Below, piece by piece: positions 51,538-60,908 of a stretch of 64,000 bases of DNA. The notes under the pieces were generated by a model. It saw only the letters and a list, made by a program, of their open reading frames with translations. It had not been told where the DNA came from and did not search any database. Location of the stretch: assembly GCF_000298235.1 (NCBI RefSeq), contig NZ_BAHE01000016.1, positions 1-64,000 of the forward strand, in the 5' to 3' direction. Numbering within the stretch: position 1 is the stretch's first letter; each line of letters begins with the position of its first letter. This DNA comes from Gordonia namibiensis NBRC 108229 (GTDB lineage Bacteria; Actinomycetota; Actinomycetes; Mycobacteriales; Mycobacteriaceae). A program made the position numbers and the translations under genes.

Positions 51538-52223
51538 TGGAACGGTTCATCCAGATCGCGGAGTCCGATCGTTCCAACGCGTCGGCCTTCCTCGCCCATG
51601 CCCAACGGCTCGACGACGCCGCCGTCGTGCGCGTCATCGCCCGCTCGGACGGACTCGTCGGACTCTGGACGCACACCGGATTCGAGGTGCTCGCGACCCG
51701 TGCGGTCTCCGGGCGGGTGGCACCTGCCGACATCGTCTGCGACGCCGCATCGCTGCACTCCGCGCTCGCCGCGGCTCCTGCGGGCGAACCGATCGATCCC
51801 GGATTCTCCCTCGACTCCGCCTGGCGCGGTGCACTTCCCGCGTCCGTCGGCTACCGGCACGTCGATGATGTGCCCGCGCGCAGCATCGTCGGCCTGGCGC
51901 GCGACGGTGCCCGCGTGGCGCGAGAGGAGGGAAGTGCTCACGGACCCGCCACGGGTGTCCTCGACCAGGACGTGCTCGAGGTCTCGACCGAGGACGGCGC
52001 GCTGCGCGCGGCGGTCACCATGCGGTCGCTCTTCGCCTTGACCGGAATGGGTTTCATCCGCGACCGCGACGGGCGCGCGGTCACCGAGAGCTCGCCGGTC
52101 GAGGACATCGACGCCGCCGAGCCGGTCCGGATCCGCTTGTCCGCGGCCTGGATTCGGGTCGACGCCCGATACGGGTCGGTGTACCAGCGGCGTCACCGCG
52201 ACCTGTCGGTCACAGTGCTCTAG
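51537..52223 (+). CDS. Conserved hypothetical protein (Rv2474c-like)
   Basis: Protein of 228 aa found next to the thioesterase gene throughout mycolic-acid actinomycetes. It is soluble, without signal peptide or obvious catalytic motif; SDRSNASAFLAHAQRLDDAA and GYRHVDDVPARSIVGLARDG are conserved-looking segments. Translational coupling to the thioesterase suggests they work together. No function is known to me. It converges on aglA with 6 bp between stops. Confidence 0.75.
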   Translation: MERFIQIAESDRSNASAFLAHAQRLDDAAVVRVIARSDGLVGLWTHTGFEVLATRAVSGRVAPADIVCDAASLHSALAAAPAGEPIDPGFSLDSAWRGALPASVGYRHVDDVPARSIVGLARDGARVAREEGSAHGPATGVLDQDVLEVSTEDGALRAAVTMRSLFALTGMGFIRDRDGRAVTESSPVEDIDAAEPVRIRLSAAWIRVDARYGSVYQRRHRDLSVTVL

Positions 52224-52229
52224 GAGTCC

Positions 52230-54263
52230 TCAGACCAGCCAGGCGGCGGCGTCCGGCGGCAGCATGCCGTCCACCAGAGGCGAACTGATCAGGATGAGCT
52301 CGCCCGGCGGCAGCGGCACCGGGACCTCGCCGGCGTTCAGCGCGCAGATCAGGAAGCCTTCCGACCGCCGGAATGCCAGGCAACCCTGGGGTGCCTCGTA
52401 CCAGTCGATCGAGTCGCCGGCGAATTCTGTTCGGTCGTAACGCAATTCGATGGCCGCCCGGTACAGCGACAGCATCGAGCCGACGTCTTCGAGCTGTACC
52501 TCGGCGGTCAGCGACCGCCACGACTCCGGCATCGGGAGCCAGGTGTCGGCCGATGAGCTGAAACCGAAAGGCGGCTCGGTGCCCTGCCACGGCAGCGGCA
52601 CTCGACATCCGTCGCGGCCGCGTTCGGTGTGACCCGACCGCTCCCACACCGGATCCTGGAGGGCCTCTTCGGGGAGGTCGTCGACGTTGGGCAGGCCGAG
52701 TTCGGAACCGTTGTAGAGGAAGATCGAACCGGGCAGGGCCATCTCGACGACGAGCATCGCCCGGGCGCGGCGCGTCCCGCGTGCGAGATCGAGTTCGCCG
52801 GTCGCGGGGTCGACGGGGGCGTACCGGGTCACCTCACGTGTGACGTCATGGTTCGACAGCGTCCAGGTGGGCGTCCCGGACACCGACAGGACCGCGTCGA
52901 GGGAGTTCTCGATGGCCTCGCGGACGGCCTCGGCGTCGAATGGGGCCTTGGCGAGACGGAAATTGAAACCCAGATGCAGTTCGTCGGGGCGCAGGTACTC
53001 GGCGAACCGCTCGTTGTCGTTCACCCAGATCTCGCCGACGTTCGCGGCGCCCGGGTACTCGTCGAGAACCTTGCGGATCTTGCGGTGGATGTCGTGCACC
53101 GCATAGTTGTTGAACCGCGGATCATCGTCGTCGTTGGAGAGCAGCGCGGTCTTGGTCAGATCCATGTCGGGCAGGTCGGCGGGCTTGGCCATCCCGTGCG
53201 CGACGTCGATCCGGAACCCGTCGACCCCGCGATCGAGCCAGAACCGCAGTGTCTTCTCGAGATCTTCGAAGACCTCGGGGTTCTCCCAGTTCAGGTCGGG
53301 CTGCTCGGCGGCGAAGATGTGGAGGTACCACTGGCCGGGACTGCCGTCGGCCTCGGTGACCCTGGTCCACGACGGCCCGCCGAAGATGCTGTGCCAGTTG
53401 TTCGGTGGCTCGTCGCCGTTCTCACCGCGACCGTCGCGGAAGATGTACCGGTCGCGTTCCGGACTGCCCGGGCCGGCGGCGAGCGCGGCCTGGAACCACT
53501 CGTGCTGATCGCTGGTGTGGTTGGGGACGAGGTCCATCGTCACCCGGATGTCGCGGGCGTGGGCCTCGGCGATGAGGGCGTCGAAGGTGGCGAGATCGCC
53601 GAAGAGCGGGTCGATGTCGCGCGGATCGGCCACGTCGTATCCGTGGTCGGCCATCGGGGAGGTCATGATGGGGCTGAGCCAGATCGCGTCGATGCCCAGC
53701 AGTTCGAGATATCCGAGTTTGCCGATGACACCGGCGAGGTCGCCGACGCCGTCGCCGTTCGCGTCGCAGAACGACCGCGGATAGATCTGGTAGAAGACCG
53801 CGGACTTCCACCACGTGGTGTCGGTCGGATCCAGCTGTGGCACCGACACGGTGGCCGGTTCGATTCGTGCGGCGGCGGTTTCGGCATCCGGGATGAGATC
53901 GGCGTCCGGGTCGAGTTCGGCATCCGCCTCGGCCTCGATGGCCTCGTCGTCGAGGGCCTCCGGGTCGGTCGTCGCGGGATCGACGACTTCCGGGTCGACG
54001 GCCTCGGTGTCTGTGGTTGCGCGATCGTCGATTTCGGGATCGTCGGCTGCTGCCGCGTCCTCGGTGGGAACGGCGCTCACGGCGTCGCCGGTCTCGGCAT
54101 CCGATGCGTCTCCGGCGATCTCGGGGGTGTCTCCCGACAAGTCACTCACGTTGCCCTCGGTACCCGTGGTCTCCGGTACGTCGGTGTGTGCGCCGTCGGT
54201 CTGACCCCCGTCAGATGGCTCGGCGGGGACAACATCTGGTGTCTCATCGCTCACCGTGGTCAT
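52230..54263 (-). CDS. aglA: GH13 alpha-glucosidase with a long acidic N-terminal extension
   Basis: Enzyme of 677 aa. Residues from about 150 form a GH13 oligo-1,6/alpha-glucosidase: YQIYPRSFCDANGDGVGDLA, DLVPNHTS, GFRIDVAHG (nucleophile Asp), VGEIWV (acid/base Glu) and LSNHDVTR (transition-state Asp), then a beta-domain. This matches the Rv2471 type. Residues 1-147 are an extra low-complexity region, extremely rich in Asp, Glu, Ala, Thr and Pro, with repeated (V/T)DPE/DPA units; family members lack it. No signal peptide is visible, so it is probably cytosolic. A later start cannot be excluded, but the frame and codon use stay good through the extension. Confidence 0.9.
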   Translation of the reverse strand: MTTVSDETPDVVPAEPSDGGQTDGAHTDVPETTGTEGNVSDLSGDTPEIAGDASDAETGDAVSAVPTEDAAAADDPEIDDRATTDTEAVDPEVVDPATTDPEALDDEAIEAEADAELDPDADLIPDAETAAARIEPATVSVPQLDPTDTTWWKSAVFYQIYPRSFCDANGDGVGDLAGVIGKLGYLELLGIDAIWLSPIMTSPMADHGYDVADPRDIDPLFGDLATFDALIAEAHARDIRVTMDLVPNHTSDQHEWFQAALAAGPGSPERDRYIFRDGRGENGDEPPNNWHSIFGGPSWTRVTEADGSPGQWYLHIFAAEQPDLNWENPEVFEDLEKTLRFWLDRGVDGFRIDVAHGMAKPADLPDMDLTKTALLSNDDDDPRFNNYAVHDIHRKIRKVLDEYPGAANVGEIWVNDNERFAEYLRPDELHLGFNFRLAKAPFDAEAVREAIENSLDAVLSVSGTPTWTLSNHDVTREVTRYAPVDPATGELDLARGTRRARAMLVVEMALPGSIFLYNGSELGLPNVDDLPEEALQDPVWERSGHTERGRDGCRVPLPWQGTEPPFGFSSSADTWLPMPESWRSLTAEVQLEDVGSMLSLYRAAIELRYDRTEFAGDSIDWYEAPQGCLAFRRSEGFLICALNAGEVPVPLPPGELILISSPLVDGMLPPDAAAWLV

Positions 54264-54363
54264 TCTGCCCTACCTGAGTTTTCGGCGAGAAATCCTGGTC
54301 AATCGGCGCGTCGTGGGCGTGTCGAATGTTCGGGTGCCGAAAAGCAGAGGGTATCCGCGGATC

Positions 54364-54792
54364 TCAGATCGGGGAGTTCATCATCGACTGGGCGGCCATC
54401 TCCATGTAGTCGACGAGTGCCTGCCGATGCGGTGGGTCCAGGGTGTCGTCGTCGATCGAGGCGATCGCGGTGTGCATGCACCGCAGCCAGGCGTCGCGCT
54501 CGATCGGGCCGACGCGGTAGGGGTTGTGGCGCATGCGCAGCCTCGGGTGGCCGCGCTCCTCGGAGTAGGTCCGCGGACCGCCCCAATACTGCTCGAGGAA
54601 CATCCGTAGGCGCCGTTCGGCGGGACCGAGATCCTCCTCGGGATACAGCGGGCGGAGCACCTCGTCCTTCGCCACCTCGGTGTAGAAGACCTCGGTGAGT
54701 CGTCGGAACGTCTCCGCGCCGCCGATCTCCTCGTAGAAGCTCCGCGGGGCCGGGTCGGGGGAGTTGCCGGATTCGCCAGTCACAGCCGCCAT
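54364..54792 (-). CDS. glbO: Group II truncated haemoglobin (trHbO)
   Basis: Oxygen-binding haem protein of 142 aa. [20 protein letters not shown] opens the 2-on-2 globin fold; Tyr in FYTEV is B10, [10 protein letters not shown] carries the CD1 aromatic, [10 protein letters not shown] is the E-F region, and [14 protein letters not shown] holds the proximal His F8. The Trp in WLRCMHTA is the conserved G8 residue. ATG 54792 is chosen over the upstream in-frame ATG because the added residues look non-coding. In mycobacteria GlbO is linked to oxygen delivery to terminal oxidase; a ctaJ-like gene is close by. Confidence 0.94.
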   Translation of the reverse strand: MAAVTGESGNSPDPAPRSFYEEIGGAETFRRLTEVFYTEVAKDEVLRPLYPEEDLGPAERRLRMFLEQYWGGPRTYSEERGHPRLRMRHNPYRVGPIERDAWLRCMHTAIASIDDDTLDPPHRQALVDYMEMAAQSMMNSPI

Positions 54793-54942
54793 TGTCCCTA
54801 CGACCGAGGGGTGCCTCAACGTCGCGTGCCGCCGGTGGGTCCCCGACGGGGTGTCCTGCCGCGGATTTTCCGTGCACGAGATCGGTGTCCGTGGTGAACT
54901 TGTGCAGGTCAACCTGTTCACGCCGATCCGGCGGGAGGGCGA

Positions 54943-55542
54943 ATGACGCACCGGTCACATCACAAGACGGGCGAGGTGACGAGGCTGCACGGCGGTGCCG
55001 CCTCGCCGCCGGGCGGTCCACGGTCGCGGACGCGCCGCCGGGTGCTGCTGCTCAACGCCACCTACGAGCCGCTCAGTGCGGTCACCATCCGCCGAGCCGT
55101 CGTCCTGATCCTGCGTGGACGCGCCGACATGGTCCACGCCGACGAGTCCGGGGGAGCGTTCCACTCGGCTGCGACGGAGGTCCCGGTGCCGACGGTGATC
55201 CGTCTGCGCAACTATGTGCGGGTCCCATACCGTGCGACCGTGCCGATGACCCGGGCGGCGCTGATGCATCGGGACCGGTTCCGCTGCGGATACTGCGGCA
55301 AACCCGCCACCACCATCGACCACGTCGTGCCACGCAGCCGGGGAGGCGCGCACAACTGGGAGAACTGTGTGGCGTGCTGCACGTCGTGCAACCACCGCAA
55401 GGCCGACCGCCTGCTCAGCGAGCTGGGCTGGACGCTACGGACCCGTCCGGTCGCACCGAAAGGCCGGCACTGGGGACTCATCGCCGCCGTCAAGGACATC
55501 GATCCGGCCTGGATGCAGTACATCGACGCGGGTGCCGCGTGA
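54943..55542 (+). CDS. HNH endonuclease family protein
   Basis: Protein of 199 aa, the Rv2469c-type HNH protein found next to glbO in mycobacteria. [20 protein letters not shown] is the conserved N-terminal domain. The HNH core is [25 protein letters not shown] and [11 protein letters not shown], with two zinc-knuckle Cys pairs and the catalytic His. Substrate and role are not known; it is a stable chromosomal gene rather than a mobile one. Divergent from glbO. Confidence 0.9.
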   Translation: MTHRSHHKTGEVTRLHGGAASPPGGPRSRTRRRVLLLNATYEPLSAVTIRRAVVLILRGRADMVHADESGGAFHSAATEVPVPTVIRLRNYVRVPYRATVPMTRAALMHRDRFRCGYCGKPATTIDHVVPRSRGGAHNWENCVACCTSCNHRKADRLLSELGWTLRTRPVAPKGRHWGLIAAVKDIDPAWMQYIDAGAA

Positions 55543-55693
55543 GGCGCGTGGACACGCCGGGGGTTGCCGCCGAGAACTGTCTACGACGCGCTGTAGGGGT
55601 CGCTGCACCGGGCCGTGTGATGTGGGCTAGATTGATCAACGATGACCTGTGCCGACAACCGGCCTGGTCCGGCGCGACCATCGAAAGGGTGAC

Positions 55694-55942
55694 ATGGACA
55701 GCCTGATCGTCCCCATCGGAGTGCCAGTCACGATCGTGACGGTGCTCTTTGTCGTGCTCTGCGTTGTCGCGATGGTGTTCTCCAACGGGGTCAAGTACCC
55801 GAAGGTCAAGGAGTACACCCTCGATCAGCAATGGGAGCATGCTCCGCTTCTCTTCAGTGCCACCGACATCGAACCGATGGCACTTCCGCGGCACGCGGAA
55901 CCCGGCGACGTTGATGGGAGCTCGGCAAGTGGCAAGTGGTGA
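55694..55942 (+). CDS. ctaJ: Small single-pass membrane protein, CtaJ-like cytochrome aa3 subunit
   Basis: Protein of 82 aa with one transmembrane helix near the N-terminus (GVPVTIVTVLFVVLCVVAMV) and a soluble tail containing KYPKVKEYTLDQQWEHAPLL. Position between the HNH and DUF5130 genes is that of the small membrane protein which I recall as accessory subunit CtaJ of the mycobacterial III2-IV2 supercomplex (MSMEG_4693 position). The symbol rests on that synteny and topology, not on a search. A ribosome-binding site (AAAGGG) precedes the ATG. Confidence 0.6.
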   Translation: MDSLIVPIGVPVTIVTVLFVVLCVVAMVFSNGVKYPKVKEYTLDQQWEHAPLLFSATDIEPMALPRHAEPGDVDGSSASGKW

Positions 55943-56423
55943 GGTTTCGCACGCGAACGTGAGTGCAGAGGTCGCGGCCCGGTCGGCCGCCGAACTTCCG
56001 CTCGGCGCCGTGATCACCAACAGCGGACGCATCTCGGCGGCCCGCTACCCGGGTGACACCCCGTCGACGCCGCCCTTCAGCAAGAAGGACCTGATCGCTC
56101 TCGACGACACCCTGAAGGCCGCGAGCGAGAAGGCTCTCGTGCGCTTCTCGGTCTACATCGGCGATCTCGACGGTGACCTCGACGCGAGCGCCCGCGCTGT
56201 CCTGGCGAAGGCTCCCGAGCCCGCCCACGGCACGCTGATCGCGGTGTCGCCGAACACGCGCGACGTCGTCATCGTCTCCGGTAGCGAGGTGTCGAGCCGC
56301 GTCAACGACCGCGTCGCCGCACTCGGCGTGACCGCCGCGGTCACCGGCTTCCGTCAGGGCAACCTGATCGACGGCCTCATCGCGTCGCTGCGCGTGATGG
56401 CGACCGCCGCCGCAGCAGGCTAG
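55929..56423 (+). CDS. DUF5130 protein (Rv2468c-like)
   Basis: Soluble protein of 164 aa from GTG 55929, overlapping the preceding gene by 14 bp; an ATG at 55914 is an alternative. LPLGAVITNSGRISAARYPG opens the domain, and VYIGDLDGDLDASARAVLAK and GTLIAVSPNTRDVVIVSGSE recall TPM-type phosphatase-like folds. It is a conserved member of the block in mycobacteria; the function is unknown. Co-transcription with the ctaJ-like gene is likely. A strong hairpin follows 10 bp after the stop. Confidence 0.8.
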   Translation: MASGEVSHANVSAEVAARSAAELPLGAVITNSGRISAARYPGDTPSTPPFSKKDLIALDDTLKAASEKALVRFSVYIGDLDGDLDASARAVLAKAPEPAHGTLIAVSPNTRDVVIVSGSEVSSRVNDRVAALGVTAAVTGFRQGNLIDGLIASLRVMATAAAAG

Positions 56424-56433
56424 TCCAGCAGAC

Positions 56434-56479
56434 CACGAAGAAGGCCGCTCCACCTCTGGGTGGGGCGGCCTTCTTCGTG
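56434..56479. terminator. Bidirectional terminator hairpin
   Basis: A 21-bp stem (arms 56434-56454 and 56459-56479) with one G-T pair and a 4-nt loop lies between the convergent DUF5130 and desaturase genes. Short T-runs occur on both sides of the stem's apex-proximal strands. It can serve both genes. Confidence 0.8.
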
Positions 56480-56513
56480 TTCGCGTCTTACGTGTGCCGG
56501 GACGGGTGCCGGG

Positions 56514-57578
56514 TCAGCGGTACATGCGGACCAGGGGACAGGTAAACGGATCGCGATCCCCGAGCCCGACCTGGTTGAGGTAGCGGATCACGATGCCATA
56601 GGACCCGACCAGCGAGGTCTCGGTGTACTGCACGCCGTGACGCGCGCAGTGCGCCCGGACCAGCGGCTGCACCTTGGCGAGGTTGGGACGCGGCATGCTC
56701 GGGAACAGATGGTGTTCGATCTGGTAGTTGAGCCCGCCCATCATGAAGTCGGTGACCGGGCCGCCCCGGATGTTGCGCGACATCAGCACCTGTCGGCGCA
56801 GGAAGTCCACGCGCATGTCCTTGGGAACCAGCGGCATGCCCTTGTGGTTCGGCGCGAACGACCCGCCGAGCAGGAGCCCGAACACTGCGAGCTGTACCGC
56901 GATGAACGCGACGGCGAGTCCGGGGGACATCACGAGGAACGGAACCGCGACACCGAGGAGAAGGCGCAGCAGGATCAGTGCGATCTCGACGGCCCGGTGC
57001 GGCACGGCCGTGCGCGCGGCGAGTCCTTGGAGGCTCGCGACGTGGAGGGCGGCCCCCTCGAGTGTCAGCAGCGGGACGAAGAACCATCCCTGGTGTCTGG
57101 TGAACCAGCCGTAGAGGCCGGTCCGTTCCGCGGCCACCGTCGGCACGAACGCGATGGGGCCGTCGGCGATGTCGGGGTCGGTGCCCACCTGGTTGGGGGC
57201 CTTGTGGTGCCGGTTGTGCTTGTTGCGCCACCAGTGGAAGGAGAGACCGGCTCCCGCGGCGGCGAGAATCCGTGCGTTCCACTCGTTGGCCCCGGCGGAG
57301 GCGAACATCTGGCGGTGGGCGCCGTCGTGACCGAGGAAGCCGAACTGGGTGCTCACCACGGCGAGCAGAGCCGCGGGCACGATCTGCCACCAGGTGTCGC
57401 CGAGCAGGATCACCGCCGTCCAGATCCCGACGAACGAAAGGACGGTCAATCCGATCCGGGCGACGTAGAACCCGCGTCGACGGTCCAGCAGTCCTGACGC
57501 GCGGACCTCCGCCGCGAGTTCGGTGTAGGAACTCACGAATTTGTTGTCACGGGCATGTGACACAGCTGAAAGGGACAA
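56514..57578 (-). CDS. Membrane fatty-acid desaturase (acyl-lipid/acyl-CoA type)
   Basis: Di-iron membrane enzyme of 354 aa. Three histidine boxes: HDGAH, HNRHH (in KHNRHHKAPNQ) and QIEHH near the C-terminus (NYQIEHHLFPSMPRPNLAKV), with four or so helices between. It matches the linoleoyl-CoA/DesA3 family that inserts cis double bonds into membrane lipid chains, using oxygen and an electron donor. No oxidoreductase partner is adjacent. ATG 57578 is used; the N-terminus has no targeting signal other than the first helix. Confidence 0.92.
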   Translation of the reverse strand: MSLSAVSHARDNKFVSSYTELAAEVRASGLLDRRRGFYVARIGLTVLSFVGIWTAVILLGDTWWQIVPAALLAVVSTQFGFLGHDGAHRQMFASAGANEWNARILAAAGAGLSFHWWRNKHNRHHKAPNQVGTDPDIADGPIAFVPTVAAERTGLYGWFTRHQGWFFVPLLTLEGAALHVASLQGLAARTAVPHRAVEIALILLRLLLGVAVPFLVMSPGLAVAFIAVQLAVFGLLLGGSFAPNHKGMPLVPKDMRVDFLRRQVLMSRNIRGGPVTDFMMGGLNYQIEHHLFPSMPRPNLAKVQPLVRAHCARHGVQYTETSLVGSYGIVIRYLNQVGLGDRDPFTCPLVRMYR

Positions 57579-57723
57579 GAGTGCGTACCTCTGGCCTTCT
57601 GATTGTTGCCAGGTACGCCGGAGGGATCAGCTTTCGGAACTGAGGCGCGTCACGAGAGACATGAACCGGGATTGCGATGCATCAAGGGGCGAGACCCATC
57701 ATGCCATGGTCACGGCCGACGGA

Positions 57724-57754
57724 CCCGGCCCGCGCCGTGATGGCGCGGGCCGGG
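57724..57754 (-). terminator. GC-rich hairpin downstream of the dctA-type gene
   Basis: A perfect 13-bp stem (57724-57736 and 57742-57754) with a 5-nt loop, 17 bp beyond the stop of the transporter gene. There is no T-run, as is common for actinobacterial stem-only terminators. Confidence 0.6.
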
Positions 57755-57771
57755 CCTGCTCAGGACAGTGC

Positions 57772-59166
57772 TCAGGACCGCGGCGCGGAACCCTCGAGCA
57801 CCTTCTCGCGGGTCCCGGTCGAGTCGAGGTCGTCGTCGACCATGTTCGACTCATCGAACGGGACCCGACCTGCCAGCACCTCGTCGACCTGGTGCTTGTC
57901 CACCGTCTTGGTCCAGGAACCGACCAGGAGAGTCGCCACCGCATTGCCGGAGAAGTTGGTGACCGCACGAGCCTCGGACATGAACCGGTCGATACCGACG
58001 ATCACGCCGACGCCCTCGAGCATCTCCGGGCGGTGTGCCTGGAGTCCGGCGGCGAGGGTCGCCAGTCCCGCGCCGCTGACGCCGGCGGCGCCCTTCGACG
58101 CGATGATCATGAATGCGAGCAGACCGATCTGCTCGCCGACCGACAGGGGGTCGCCCATCGCGTCGGCGATGAAGATCGACGCCATGGTCAGGTAGATCGC
58201 GGTGCCGTCGAGGTTGAACGAGTACCCGGTGGGCACCACGACACCGACGGTCGTCTTCTCGACGCCGAGGTGTTCCATCTTGGCGATGAGTCGTGGCAGG
58301 GCCGATTCCGACGACGAGGTCGCGAAGATCAGCAGGTACTCGCGGGCCAGGTACCGCACCAGGCGGAAGATCGAGACACCGGCGATGGTCCGGAGCAGCA
58401 CGCCCAGCACACCGAACACGAAGACCAGGCAGGTCAGGTAGAAGGCCAGCATCAGCGTCAGAAGTTGTTGCACCGCTGCCCATCCGGTCTGGCCGACGAC
58501 GTTCGCGATGGCGCCGAACGCGCCGATCGGCGCGACCCACAGGACCATGGTCAGGACCTTGAAGACCAGCTTCTGGAAGTAGGAGACCGCGGTCAGGATC
58601 GGCTCGCCGGTGCGTCCCATCGCCTGGATCGCGAAGCCGACCAGGAGCGCGACGAACAGCGCCTGCAGCACGCTGCCGTCGGTCAGCGCCGAGAGCATCG
58701 ACTCAGGGATGATCCCCTGGATGAAGTCGAGGGTGTCACCCGATTCGTGAGCTTCCTTGGCGAGTTCGGAACCCTTGTCCGACATCGACGAGATGTTCAG
58801 GCCTTCACCGGGCTGGATGAGGTTGCCGACGACCAGACCGATCGCCAGCGCGACCGTCGACATGATGAGGAAGTAGACGAACGCCAGACCTCCGACCTTG
58901 CCGACCGTCGCGGCCTTGCGGACCGATCCGATGCCCAACACGATCGTGCAGAAGATGACCGGGGCGATCATCATCTTGATGAGGCTGACGAACATGGTGC
59001 CCAGGACACCGAGGTTCTTGCCGACCTCGGGAGCGACGAGACCGACGACGACGCCGGCGACCACCGCGACGATGACCGCGATGTAGAGCCAGTGCGTGCG
59101 GTCGCGTCTGGCTCGTGGGGCCTCGGCCTCCGCCGCCTCGTCACCGGCCTTCGGATCTACGTTCAT
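57772..59166 (-). CDS. dctA: C4-dicarboxylate/glutamate:cation symporter (DctA/DAACS family)
   Basis: Membrane carrier of 464 aa taking up C4-dicarboxylates or acidic amino acids with cations. About eight helices plus two re-entrant loops: the Ser-rich hairpin FATSSSESALPRLI, the NLDGTAIYLTMASIF motif of helix 7 and the substrate-binding region around FMSEARAVTNFSGN are all present. ATG 59166 has a ribosome-binding site (GGAGAG). It is divergent from a DcuS/DcuR-like sensor and regulator, which is the usual genetic setting for dicarboxylate uptake. Confidence 0.9.
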   Translation of the reverse strand: MNVDPKAGDEAAEAEAPRARRDRTHWLYIAVIVAVVAGVVVGLVAPEVGKNLGVLGTMFVSLIKMMIAPVIFCTIVLGIGSVRKAATVGKVGGLAFVYFLIMSTVALAIGLVVGNLIQPGEGLNISSMSDKGSELAKEAHESGDTLDFIQGIIPESMLSALTDGSVLQALFVALLVGFAIQAMGRTGEPILTAVSYFQKLVFKVLTMVLWVAPIGAFGAIANVVGQTGWAAVQQLLTLMLAFYLTCLVFVFGVLGVLLRTIAGVSIFRLVRYLAREYLLIFATSSSESALPRLIAKMEHLGVEKTTVGVVVPTGYSFNLDGTAIYLTMASIFIADAMGDPLSVGEQIGLLAFMIIASKGAAGVSGAGLATLAAGLQAHRPEMLEGVGVIVGIDRFMSEARAVTNFSGNAVATLLVGSWTKTVDKHQVDEVLAGRVPFDESNMVDDDLDSTGTREKVLEGSAPRS

Positions 59167-59342
59167 CGGCAGTTCTCTCCTCGTGTACCGGGAACATGGG
59201 TGGTTAGGATTGTGAACCGACCAGGTGACCACCGTCACGGTTCTGTTCATTACGTTCACCGCTGCCGGGGAATAGCCCGATATGGGGCTTTGCCAAACAC
59301 GACGGCGGGTCATGAGGGTGGAGACGCAGTTAGGGGCCGAGC
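59167..59342. promoter_or_regulatory. Divergent promoter region of dctA and the two-component system
   Basis: 176 bp between the two starts. It contains GTGACCACCGTCAC (59226-59239), an inverted repeat that could bind the response regulator. Promoter elements are not certain. Confidence 0.45.
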
Positions 59343-60908
59343 ATGCGGTGGTTTCCGCGGACGCTCGCCGGCCAGGTGGCGGCGCTCGCGCTGGCCGTAG
59401 TGGGGGTCGTGGTCGTGGCGGGCAGTGTGCTCGCGGCGGTCGACGCGCGCGCTGACGGCGACCGGGCCGCCCGCGACGAGGTCACCGCGGTGGCGGTCAG
59501 CCTCGCCCAGGCGCCCTCGACGGTGTCCGCACTCACCTCCCCGGACCCGAGCGCGATCCTGCAGCCGGTCACCGAACGGATCCGTCGGGAGACCGGCATC
59601 GCCTTCATCACCGTGCTGGGTCCGGACCGGACGCGCTTCACCCACACCGACCCGTCCCTGATCGGTGCTCCCTACATCGGGAGCATCGATGCGGCCCTGC
59701 GCGGCGAGACGATCACCGAGACCTACACCGGCACCCTCGGCCCATCCATCCGGACGATCACCCCGGTCCGGGGTCCCGACGGCCGGATCCTCGGCATGGT
59801 GGCCGCAGGCATCACCCAGCGTTCACTCACGTCGACCTGGCGCGGGGAACTCCCTCGGATCGCCGTCACCGCCCTCGCGGCCCTGCTGACGGCGGTCGCC
59901 GGCGTCTGGTGGATCCGACGGCGACTGTTGCGGCAGACCGGCGGACTGGCCCCGGACGACCTGCGTCTGATGTACGACCACCACGACGCGGTGCTGCGTG
60001 CGGTCCGCGAGGGCCTGATCGTCGTCTCCGACGGCCGGCCTGCGTTGGTCAATGCAGAGGCCCAACGCCTGCTGGGCATCGGAACCGACACCCCCGCAGG
60101 CGAACTGCCGGACTTCCTGACCCGCGGCGACGGGGTGTCCGACGAGTTGCACGCCGAGGGCGGACGGGTACTGCTGGTCAGTCGCTCGCCGGTGTCCGGA
60201 CGACGCGGCTCGTCGGTCGTCACGATCCGCGACCGGACCGAATTGGCCGAGGCCATGGGAGAGTTGGATTCGATGACCCGATTCGCCGAGGCGCTCCGCT
60301 CCCAGGCTCACGAGTCAGCGAACCGGTTGCACACGCTGGTCGCACTGGTCGAGATGGGGCGGCCGGAAGAAGCGGTCCGACTCGCGACCACCGAACTCGA
60401 ACTGTCCCAACACCTCATCGACCAGATGGCCCAGGCGGTAGCCGAGCCGGCGCTGGTCGCGTTGCTCCTCGGGAAGAGCGCACAGGCGGCCGAACGGGGA
60501 ATCGCGTTCTCGCTCACCGAGGATTCGCAGGTGAGCGATGAGGCCACGCAGATCCTGTCATCGCGCGAGATGATCACCGTGGTGGGGAACCTCGTCGACA
60601 ACGCCCTCGACGCCTGCGATCCGAACGACCCGTGGGTCGAGGTCGGGGTTGTCGGAGACCACGAGGCGCTCGAGATCGTCGTCGCCGACAGCGGACCCGG
60701 GATGGACGGCGAACTGTTCCGACGCGCGACCGCCCGGGGGTACTCCACCAAGTCCGGCGGCGACGGCGCCGGCCGCGGACTCGGCCTGGCCCTCGTCTCG
60801 CAAGTGGTCTCCCGGCACCACGGGACGTTGACCGCCGAGAACACCTACGGCTCGGTGGTGACCGTGCGTATCCGGGTGGCGCAGTCGCCATCGGGGGAGG
60901 TCCGGTGA
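59343..60908 (+). CDS. DcuS/CitA-type sensor histidine kinase
   Basis: Membrane sensor of 521 aa. An N-terminal helix (LAGQVAALALAVVGVVVVAG), a periplasmic PDC/PAS-like domain of about 135 residues with ETGIAFITVLGPDRTRFTHT and a second helix precede a cytoplasmic PAS region. The kinase core has the DcuS-type phospho-acceptor His in RSQAHESANRLHTL, N-box NLVDNALDACD, G1 DSGPGMDG and G2 GRGLGLALVS. It should sense a dicarboxylate or citrate outside the cell. It overlaps the response-regulator gene by 4 bp. Confidence 0.92.
   Translation: MRWFPRTLAGQVAALALAVVGVVVVAGSVLAAVDARADGDRAARDEVTAVAVSLAQAPSTVSALTSPDPSAILQPVTERIRRETGIAFITVLGPDRTRFTHTDPSLIGAPYIGSIDAALRGETITETYTGTLGPSIRTITPVRGPDGRILGMVAAGITQRSLTSTWRGELPRIAVTALAALLTAVAGVWWIRRRLLRQTGGLAPDDLRLMYDHHDAVLRAVREGLIVVSDGRPALVNAEAQRLLGIGTDTPAGELPDFLTRGDGVSDELHAEGGRVLLVSRSPVSGRRGSSVVTIRDRTELAEAMGELDSMTRFAEALRSQAHESANRLHTLVALVEMGRPEEAVRLATTELELSQHLIDQMAQAVAEPALVALLLGKSAQAAERGIAFSLTEDSQVSDEATQILSSREMITVVGNLVDNALDACDPNDPWVEVGVVGDHEALEIVVADSGPGMDGELFRRATARGYSTKSGGDGAGRGLGLALVSQVVSRHHGTLTAENTYGSVVTVRIRVAQSPSGEVR

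Noticed and set aside
57541-59400. Plus-strand frame of about 620 codons opposite dctA
   Set aside because: Antisense shadow, rich in Asp/Arg/His/Gln repeats; the minus-strand transporter has all family motifs.
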